The position numbers were made by a program, and so were the translations under genes. DNA of 9,968 nt from Dehalococcoidia bacterium (GTDB taxonomy: Bacteria; Chloroflexota; Dehalococcoidia; Dehalococcoidales; UBA1222): contig WQXK01000030.1 in the NCBI GenBank assembly GCA_009784845.1, forward strand, positions 1-9,968. The letters are read 5' to 3'. Shown here piece by piece: positions 5,596 to 9,968 of this stretch (the stretch's first letter is position 1; each line of letters begins with the position of its first letter). The notes below the pieces were generated by a model. It saw only the letters and a program-made list of their open reading frames with translations, ran no database searches and was not told the DNA's origin.

Positions 5596-6354
5596 ATGGT
5601 TGAAGAAACACCAAACGAGCCAGTAAGTGAAAGTCGTGCCACCTTCATTGAGCATCTGAAAGAATTGCGCAAGCGCATTCTTTATTCAGGCGCCGCCGTC
5701 ATTGTGGGGTTGATTGTTGGCATGATTACCGCCAACGGAGTCTTATGGTTACTAGAATTGCCAGCACCAGCTGGCATGGAGTGGTGGGCATTCACATTGA
5801 CAGAAAACGTAACTACATGGTTTCAAGTAGGTCTCACTACTGGTTTTATCATCGCAATGCCTTTCTTGATATATCAACTTTTCGCTTTCATCGGACCGGG
5901 ACTCACCAAACGAGAAAAGCGATTTATTTTCTCTATTATTCCCGCCATTACCATAATGTTTCTTCTCGGAGTAGCTTTCGCTTACTTTGTAGCCCTACCG
6001 ATGATGCTCAACTTCCTCTATTCTTTCAATAGTGATATAGCTCAACTTAAACCAAGCATTTCTGACTATGTCAACATAGTAACACGCGTACTACTATTTG
6101 TCGGGCTGATTTTTGAAACTCCTTTAGTAATCATGGGATTGGCAAAATTAGGACTTGTTTCCCCTAAATGGTTAGCAGCTCGCCGCAAATGGTGGATTTT
6201 TCTCTCCTTTGTTATTGCCGCCGTTATCTCACCGACAATGGATATTTATTCACAGACTATTTTAGCCATACCCATGATTCTACTAATGGAATTAGGCATT
6301 TTACTGGCACGCTTCGTGTATAAAAAGAAACGAGAGCAGCCACAAGCGGCGTAA
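5596..6354 (+). CDS. tatC: Twin-arginine translocase subunit TatC
   Basis: TatC is the six-helix core of the Tat receptor that recognises the twin-arginine signal peptide. The 252-residue protein is of family length. It shows FIEHLKELRKR (residues 17-27), FTLTENVTTWF (66-76), MPFLIYQLFAFIGPGLTKREKR (from residue 88, with the conserved glutamate in REKR), FETP (173-176) and ISPTMDIYSQ (211-220), all typical of TatC. The C-terminus is basic (YKKKREQ). TGAGGAT (5584-5590) serves as the ribosome binding site for ATG 5596. It lies 34 bp after the tatB-like gene without a terminator between, so the two form an operon. No obvious twin-arginine substrate gene is present in the window. Confidence 0.95.
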   Translation: MVEETPNEPVSESRATFIEHLKELRKRILYSGAAVIVGLIVGMITANGVLWLLELPAPAGMEWWAFTLTENVTTWFQVGLTTGFIIAMPFLIYQLFAFIGPGLTKREKRFIFSIIPAITIMFLLGVAFAYFVALPMMLNFLYSFNSDIAQLKPSISDYVNIVTRVLLFVGLIFETPLVIMGLAKLGLVSPKWLAARRKWWIFLSFVIAAVISPTMDIYSQTILAIPMILLMELGILLARFVYKKKREQPQAA

Positions 6355-6402
6355 AAGCATAACTCTTTCAAACTAACCTTATGCCAATTGCCGTGCTGCG
6401 CT

Positions 6403-6439
6403 GCATGCCTCGGTGATTGTCAAACAATTTCGAGCATGC
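6403..6439. repeat. 37-bp imperfect inverted repeat overlapping a promoter
   Basis: GCATGCCTCG (6403-6412) mirrors CGAGCATGC (6431-6439) with one extra base. Inside it ATTGT (6416-6420) mirrors ACAAT (6424-6428) around CAA. The repeat covers the -35 box and all of the spacer of the promoter for the next gene. It could be an operator, or a tatC 3' hairpin; there is no T run, so it is not a standard terminator. Confidence 0.55.
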
Positions 6440-6445
6440 TACTAT
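6417..6445 (+). promoter_or_regulatory. Promoter of the beta-propeller protein gene
   Basis: TTGTCA (6417-6422) and TACTAT (6440-6445) are separated by 17 bases. Each differs from the consensus at one position. Transcription would begin near 6452, about 36 bases before the ATG. Confidence 0.7.
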
Positions 6446-6487
6446 TGAGGTCGGCTATCTCTTTCTATTGCAAATGAGGAGTTTCTT

Positions 6488-7588
6488 ATGAATGTGAAGA
6501 AGGATCTACCAGTTATCGCTTTAGGCGCTATAGCTTTACCATTGTTAGCCGATGCAGCTTGTAGCTGTGGGCACCGGCGCCAAACCAATGGCGTCTTTGT
6601 CATGACCAATGACAGTACTGCAAATGCCGTAGCGGCATTTTACTTACATGAAGACGGAGAACTCGTTTCAACAGGTCATACAGAAACCACGGGCGCAGGT
6701 GTTGGTAGTACCGCCAACCCATTGAGATCGCAGGGTGCATTGGCTATAAGCAGAGATGGGCTATGGCTTGTTGCGCTCAATGCAGGCTCAAATGATATTA
6801 GTTCTTTTATGGTCGAAAATGGCTCTTTAACGCTTGCCGGTAAAGTAAGCTCAAAAGGGCAATATCCCATCAGTGCAGCAATTGACGGCAATCGCGTATT
6901 TGTGTTAAACAGCCGCGGAATGAACCCTAGCATTACAGGCTTTTCAATCGGCAAAAGAGGAGAGCTCTCAGCGATAAACAAAGATAAAGCCGAGCGTTAT
7001 TTGAAGCCTGGTCCTCATTATTCGCAAATAGGCATATCGCCGAATGGCAGATGGCTCGTGGTCTGCAACGAAACAGACAACAAACTGTTGGTATATGCGC
7101 TTAGAGGTGATACCATCGCAAAAGAGATGCGGACACTTGAAACCAACGGCACCGGTCCGGCAGCATTCGCGTTTGATAAGAACAACAATCTGCTGGTTGT
7201 TGAATCCGGCAGCGGAACTGTTTCGTCTTATTCCATATCAAACGATAGTATCCAAATAATCACTGCAGCGCTTCAAACAGATCAAACAATGCCCCGTTGG
7301 ATAGCCTGTAACGGCGACTACGCATATACTGCCGCAACGAACAACAGCTTCATCACTGCCATATCAATAAACGCAAATGGACAACTGACATTTGCAGGAA
7401 AATATGACACCAATTCCACCGGTTTCACCGAATTGGCCATCAACTCCGATAAAACGTTTCTTTACACATTTAACCCGAGGACAAACGTCATCAGTCAGTT
7501 CGTAATTGAAGACGACGGGAGTTTGACTGCTGCCGCTCAAATCACTGACTATTTTGGCAACTCGGCCCAGGGAATAGCTGCAAACTAA
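6488..7588 (+). CDS. Exported lactonase-type seven-bladed beta-propeller protein
   Basis: The 366-residue protein has an export signal followed by repeated blade-like units, for example 'ALAISRDGLWLVALNAGSND', 'IGISPNGRWLVVCNETDN' and 'LAINSDKTFLYTFNPRTN'. This is the pattern of the lactonase (6-phosphogluconolactonase-like, PF10282) beta-propeller family. Many exported members have no proven lactonase activity, so the substrate is unknown. The N-terminus MNVKKDLPVIALGAIALPLLADAAC suits signal peptidase I cleavage after ADA. Alternatively C25 could be lipidated, although Asp at position -3 does not fit a normal lipobox. There is no twin arginine in the signal, so export is probably by Sec despite the neighbouring tat genes. 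GAGGAG (6476-6481) precedes ATG 6488 by six bases. It appears to be a single-gene unit with its own promoter. Confidence 0.82.
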   Translation: MNVKKDLPVIALGAIALPLLADAACSCGHRRQTNGVFVMTNDSTANAVAAFYLHEDGELVSTGHTETTGAGVGSTANPLRSQGALAISRDGLWLVALNAGSNDISSFMVENGSLTLAGKVSSKGQYPISAAIDGNRVFVLNSRGMNPSITGFSIGKRGELSAINKDKAERYLKPGPHYSQIGISPNGRWLVVCNETDNKLLVYALRGDTIAKEMRTLETNGTGPAAFAFDKNNNLLVVESGSGTVSSYSISNDSIQIITAALQTDQTMPRWIACNGDYAYTAATNNSFITAISINANGQLTFAGKYDTNSTGFTELAINSDKTFLYTFNPRTNVISQFVIEDDGSLTAAAQITDYFGNSAQGIAAN

Positions 7589-7659
7589 TTACGGCTTCCC
7601 TTAAGGTGGGCTTAGCCTGTGGCGGGTTATGCGGCACCATGTGGCGTGCGTAGTGTGTG

Positions 7660-7688
7660 TTGACATCGGTTGCACTTTCGTCTATATT
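7660..7688 (+). promoter_or_regulatory. Promoter of the cytochrome b / lipoprotein cytochrome unit
   Basis: A perfect TTGACA (7660-7665) and TATATT (7683-7688, five of six) are separated by 17 bases. Transcription would start near 7695, leaving a leader of about 75 bases. Confidence 0.8.
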
Positions 7689-7706
7689 ATCTCGCGAACT
7701 AAAACA

Positions 7707-7735
7707 TGCCAATGGAATAGTCCTATTCTTTGGCA
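7707..7735 (+). repeat. Stem-loop in the leader of the cytochrome b gene
   Basis: TGCCAATGGAATAG (7707-7720) mirrors CTATTCTTTGGCA (7723-7735) with a single unpaired base and a tight centre. It lies inside the predicted leader, about 20 bases before the ribosome binding site. No T run follows, so it is not a terminator. It could stabilise the message or bind a regulator. Confidence 0.55.
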
Positions 7736-7768
7736 GGTTCAAGAAATAAGATTCAAGGAGAGCAAGGG

Positions 7769-8629
7769 ATGCTGAAAAAGACACTTTTGGTTCTGTTTGC
7801 TTTGGTAGCTGCTTTGGCAGCTGGAGTCGTGCTGTCGTATAGTGGGCTCAAAACAAATCTCCTCTTTAGCGATAGGCTTGCGCAGTGGGGATTGGTGTTT
7901 GCCACAATAGCCGGTATAGCACTTGGTGCAGCTCGCGGCATTTTGAAGAAAAAGAATGCCATTCAAGGCGAGTTGGTTACGCGTCACGGCGTAGGTTCTT
8001 TTGTTTCTCACTGGGGTACCGCATTTGGTATTTTTGCCGCAATAATCTCCGGCATAATGCTTGGGTTTATCGTTACCGATAGCGGAAAATCCTTGGGATT
8101 CCTACCTGTACCTGCTAAGGTCGCAACGCAGTATATTCCTGCTCTCAACGTACACTATTTCTCTGTCGTAGCGATTCTTTTCGGTGCATTTTTCTTTGTT
8201 GCAGATTACATCGCTGCTCGCGACTGGACACTACTGGCCCCCAACATGCAGGATGTTATTCATGGTTTCATCGGTAAGTACTTCCTGCGCCGTAAATGGG
8301 ATAAGGACGAAAAGTATCTTGCATCCCAGAAGAGTGCGGCTATGCCATATATGGCTATCGGATTAGTTATTCTCATTTCCGGTGCCGTCAAGGTTGCTAA
8401 TCACGTTTGGGTTATCAGCGACAGCATAGTTGGCTGGGCAACCGTTCTTCATGACGTTTTCATGGTGTTCATCATCTTCTTCACACTAGTGCATATGGGT
8501 ATCATCGTGCTTTTGGGTGATTGGCCGGCTTTCAGGTCTTGGTTTACTGGCACCATGTCCAAAAAATTCGTCGAGCATCATCATCCCGTTTGGCATGATA
8601 ATCTGACGACCCGCACCAATAAGAGTTAG
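7769..8629 (+). CDS. Membrane b-type cytochrome, formate dehydrogenase gamma (FdnI)-like
   Basis: This 286-residue multi-pass protein resembles the cytochrome b subunits that link periplasmic redox enzymes to the quinone pool. Marks are TRHGVGSFVSHWGTAFG (residues 71-87, with H81), LNVHYF (H129), a helix with VLHDVFMVFIIFFTLVHMG (H228, H242), and a C-terminal EHHHPVWHD (269-277). That last block resembles the 'HHPLW' end of FdnI. These histidines are the likely haem b ligands. An extra N-terminal helix (MLKKTLLVLFALVAALAAGV) precedes the core. ATG 7769 is chosen for AGGAG at 7756-7760, eight bases away; the longer frame to 7730 has no ATG and overlaps the leader hairpin. No molybdoenzyme or iron-sulfur subunit is next to it. 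Instead its stop codon touches the ribosome binding site of a lipoprotein cytochrome, suggesting that protein as its partner. Confidence 0.78.
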   Translation: MLKKTLLVLFALVAALAAGVVLSYSGLKTNLLFSDRLAQWGLVFATIAGIALGAARGILKKKNAIQGELVTRHGVGSFVSHWGTAFGIFAAIISGIMLGFIVTDSGKSLGFLPVPAKVATQYIPALNVHYFSVVAILFGAFFFVADYIAARDWTLLAPNMQDVIHGFIGKYFLRRKWDKDEKYLASQKSAAMPYMAIGLVILISGAVKVANHVWVISDSIVGWATVLHDVFMVFIIFFTLVHMGIIVLLGDWPAFRSWFTGTMSKKFVEHHHPVWHDNLTTRTNKS

Positions 8630-8641
8630 GAGGGACCGGAT

Positions 8642-8890
8642 ATGAATAAAAAAGTTCTTATTTTGTTTGCAGTTCTACTTGCCACTATGGCATTTATCGC
8701 TGGTTGCGCTGTTCGTACAGGTTTCAAACCAGGTGCAGGGGCCAAGCCCAGCCCTCACCCCAGCGACTTACGCTATAGTAATTGCTTGTCGTGTCATGCA
8801 GGCGATTTGGTCGTTCTTCCAAATCACGACCCGCTGGAGGATTTTACTAACGAAACCTGTACTATAAAAGGTTGTCACGCCAAACCATAG
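8642..8890 (+). CDS. Small dihaem c-type cytochrome lipoprotein (CXXCH plus CX4CH)
   Basis: The 82-residue protein begins with a lipoprotein signal, and the lipobox FIAGC puts the lipid on C22. After a Pro/Gly/Ala-rich linker come CLSCH (C48, C51, H52) and CTIKGCH (C73, C78, H79). The first is a standard c-type haem site; the second has four residues between the cysteines, a spacing known from cytochrome c3-type proteins. The only other histidines are H39 and H62, so two bis-histidine haems are possible. The protein should sit on the outer face of the membrane as an electron carrier. AGGAGGG (8628-8634) overlaps the TAG stop of the cytochrome b gene (8627-8629), and ATG follows after seven bases, so the two are surely cotranscribed and probably coupled. 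The protein family is not one I can name. Confidence 0.82.
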   Translation: MNKKVLILFAVLLATMAFIAGCAVRTGFKPGAGAKPSPHPSDLRYSNCLSCHAGDLVVLPNHDPLEDFTNETCTIKGCHAKP

Positions 8891-8906
8891 TTTTCATTGC
8901 TGGTCC

Positions 8907-8935
8907 TTGACAAACAGGAAAAAGCGTGATACAGT
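8907..8935 (+). promoter_or_regulatory. Promoter of the second lipoprotein cytochrome gene
   Basis: A perfect TTGACA (8907-8912) is followed after 17 bases by TACAGT (8930-8935, four of six). Transcription would begin near 8942, giving a leader of about 80 bases. Confidence 0.7.
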
Positions 8936-8957
8936 CAGGTTTGGCTTGGTGAGCAAA

Positions 8958-8996
8958 TTGTCAAAACAAAAATAAAGGTGGCTTTTTGTTCGACAA
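8958..8996 (+). repeat. Stem-loop in the leader of the second lipoprotein cytochrome gene
   Basis: TTGTC (8958-8962) mirrors GACAA (8992-8996), and AACAAAAA (8965-8972) mirrors TTTTTGTT (8983-8990). Together they make a 13-pair stem with a small internal bulge and a ten-base loop. It ends 13 bases before the ribosome binding site and lies within the predicted leader. Confidence 0.5.
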
Positions 8997-9022
8997 AATA
9001 AATAACAATAGGAGAGTTGTGT

Positions 9023-9424
9023 ATGAAAAAAGGTGCTTTATCGTTTCTAATGGCTGGTGTTCTGTGCAGCGTATTGGTGATTGCGGCATGTTCTTGTGGC
9101 ATTGATGATCCCCCTATCTCCAGCACGGGTGGCGGCAACACCACTGGCACGGAATTCCCTGAGATGCATTACGTAGCTGGTGTAATCCAGCAACATCTCA
9201 AGGCGGATCTTGAGGGTCCTAATTCCAATTGTGACGAGTGTCACATGCCAGCGGTTGGAAAGATCCGTGTACCAACGGCAGGTGTTTGGACTAGTTTCTT
9301 CCAGAAGGACTCTGATGGTAATGGTCTGAAGTTCACAATTAAAGCAGGAACTGCTCCAGATCATACTGATGTGACCAACGATGATTGCTATAACACCGAC
9401 TGCCATGTTAAACCGACTTCGTAG
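9023..9424 (+). CDS. Dihaem c-type cytochrome lipoprotein (CXXCH plus CX4CH)
   Basis: The 133-residue protein starts with a lipoprotein signal whose lipobox VIAAC places the lipid on C23. A Gly/Thr-rich linker follows. Haem sites are CDECH (C70, C73, H74) and CYNTDCH (C122, C127, H128), the same CXXCH plus CX4CH pair as the protein at 8642-8890. The ends also match: PDH..VTNDDC....CHVKP here and PNH...FTNETC....CHAKP there. The two are therefore probably related, with about 30 extra residues inserted between the haem sites here. H49, H58 and H114 are free to act as distal ligands. ATG 9023 is used because AGGAGA (9010-9015) is seven bases upstream; the frame extends to a TTG at 9017. It has its own promoter and appears to be a single-gene unit ahead of ccmE. 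Confidence 0.82.
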   Translation: MKKGALSFLMAGVLCSVLVIAACSCGIDDPPISSTGGGNTTGTEFPEMHYVAGVIQQHLKADLEGPNSNCDECHMPAVGKIRVPTAGVWTSFFQKDSDGNGLKFTIKAGTAPDHTDVTNDDCYNTDCHVKPTS

Positions 9425-9454
9425 TTTTTATTCAGATTTAGATTAGTAACAAAT

Positions 9455-9494
9455 CACAAGGACGGAGCGTATCGAAAAGCGCCCCGTCCTTGTG
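9455..9494. repeat. Inverted repeat with 11-bp perfect arms between cytochrome gene and ccmE
   Basis: CACAAGGACGG (9455-9465) mirrors CCGTCCTTGTG (9484-9494) exactly across an 18-base loop, and GCG/CGC can add inner pairs. It is well placed to end the cytochrome transcript but has no T run after it. Its right arm overlaps the -35 box of the ccmE promoter, so it could act as a factor-dependent terminator or an operator. Confidence 0.6.
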
Positions 9495-9518
9495 CTATTA
9501 TACTGACTGGTGTATCAT
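9490..9518 (+). promoter_or_regulatory. Promoter of ccmE and downstream genes
   Basis: TTGTGC (9490-9495, four of six) and TATCAT (9513-9518, five of six) are separated by 17 bases. Transcription would begin near 9525, leaving a leader of about 14 bases before the ccmE ATG. Confidence 0.55.
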
Positions 9519-9538
9519 ACTTGTCATAGGGAACACAT

Positions 9539-9928
9539 ATGGCAAAGTATAAGAAGTTCGTAGTCGGCGGCGCGGTTGTGCTGGTTGCCGTCTTAGTTTT
9601 GGGATATGTCTATTTTATGGGCATGAACACCTATTACTATAACGTTGGCGATTTGCTGAGTAAGGACCCACCACTTACAAACCAAACCCTGCGCGTTAGC
9701 GGCACCTTATCACCGGATCCAGTCAAAGACGGTCTTACATGGTACTTTACTATTCGGGATATGGAAACTGATGACGTGTTGCCCGTGGTTTACAGTGGTA
9801 CCATTCCCAATACATTTGAGGTGGGGAGGCGACTGGTAGTGGAAGGGCAATACGATGCGGATAAAGGCATTTTTGAAGGCAGTAATATCATCGTCAAATG
9901 TTCGTCCAAATTTGAGCCCATCAAATAG
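9539..9928 (+). CDS. ccmE: Cytochrome c maturation haem chaperone CcmE (cysteine type)
   Basis: CcmE takes haem from the CcmABCD release complex and carries it on the outer membrane face to the CcmF haem lyase. The 129-residue protein has one N-terminal membrane anchor (about residues 7-27) and a small beta-barrel domain: YNVGDLL, LRVSGTLSPDPV, WYFTIRD, LPVVYSGTIPNTFEVGRRLVVEGQY and GIFEGSNIIVKC. These match the family in order. The usual haem-binding histidine (HxxxY) is replaced by cysteine, as in the Desulfovibrio-type CcmE. The sequence here is CSSKF, so C121 would bind haem, and the expected tyrosine is F125. ATG 9539 has only a weak site (AGGGAA, 9528-9533). The next gene begins 19 bp after the stop, consistent with a ccm operon beside cytochrome c genes. 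Confidence 0.9.
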   Translation: MAKYKKFVVGGAVVLVAVLVLGYVYFMGMNTYYYNVGDLLSKDPPLTNQTLRVSGTLSPDPVKDGLTWYFTIRDMETDDVLPVVYSGTIPNTFEVGRRLVVEGQYDADKGIFEGSNIIVKCSSKFEPIK

Positions 9929-9947
9929 CTAGAGGGGAAAACAAAAC

Positions 9948-9968
9948 ATGTCATTCTTGGGCACCGCC
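9948..9968 (+). CDS. ccmF: Start of a downstream ccm gene, probably CcmF haem lyase (partial)
   Basis: Only seven codons (MSFLGTA) lie inside the window. AGAGGGGAA (9931-9939) is a good ribosome binding site eight bases before the ATG, so this is a genuine start. CcmF commonly follows ccmE and often starts with a short '...LGTA/GHFA' stretch leading into the first membrane helix. The assignment to CcmF is an inference from position and this short match only. Confidence 0.5.

Noticed and set aside
8642..8890. Reading the small lipoprotein as a single-haem cytochrome
   Set aside because: The second site CTIKGCH has a known haem-compatible CX4CH spacing and is repeated in the neighbouring protein, so a dihaem reading is more likely.
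1..9968. CRISPR arrays, tRNA or rRNA genes
   Set aside because: No regularly spaced repeats and no tRNA or rRNA-like segments were seen on either strand.

Overview
The window looks like a chromosomal stretch from an anaerobic, non-model bacterium. My best guess is Chloroflexota, class Dehalococcoidia. This rests on the gene mix (a divergent PlsY, small CxxC glutaredoxins, split Tat genes, small multiheme lipoproteins, a cysteine-type CcmE), on a mid-range GC content, and on the apparent leaderless transcription of one gene. It is inference, because no rRNA or marker gene is present.

Left part (1-3776), mostly housekeeping. The window opens in the 3' end of an IS3-type insertion sequence whose last base is probably 121, only 38 bp ahead of a divergent plsY (160-741). 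A glutaredoxin-like gene (808-1059) follows. Converging on it from the minus strand is a CPBP intramembrane protease gene (1056-1803) that carries a frameshift near 1105-1110, so its last conserved motif is read in the wrong frame. Its promoter lies back to back with a plus-strand hemolysin III/PAQR membrane protein (about 1965-2609) that has a good ribosome binding site but no ordinary start codon. A second CxxC glutaredoxin (2716-2994) and an RsuA/RluB-type pseudouridine synthase (3051-3776) come next.

Middle (3777-6354), protein export. A 61-residue membrane protein (3913-4098) is followed by a 319-bp gene-free stretch. This stretch has a strong promoter at its start and several inverted repeats, and it leads to tatA (4418-4645), which ends in a clear intrinsic terminator. 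A 289-bp gap then leads to a TatB-like gene (4935-5561) and tatC (5596-6354). Together they make a twin-arginine translocase.

Right part (6355-9968), an extracytoplasmic redox region. It holds an exported lactonase-type beta-propeller protein (6488-7588), then a membrane b-type cytochrome of the formate dehydrogenase gamma type (7769-8629) whose stop codon touches the ribosome binding site of a small lipoprotein cytochrome c (8642-8890). A second small lipoprotein cytochrome (9023-9424) follows, then ccmE (9539-9928) and the first codons of a gene that is probably ccmF (9948 to the window end). Both lipoproteins carry one CXXCH and one CX4CH haem motif. The layout suggests a quinol-linked cytochrome b passing electrons to lipid-anchored dihaem proteins, with the haem-attachment machinery encoded next door. 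That CcmE is the cysteine type, and it has CxxxF in place of the usual CxxxY. Most transcription units start with a readable sigma-70-like promoter with a 16-18 bp spacer, and several promoters or leaders contain inverted repeats.
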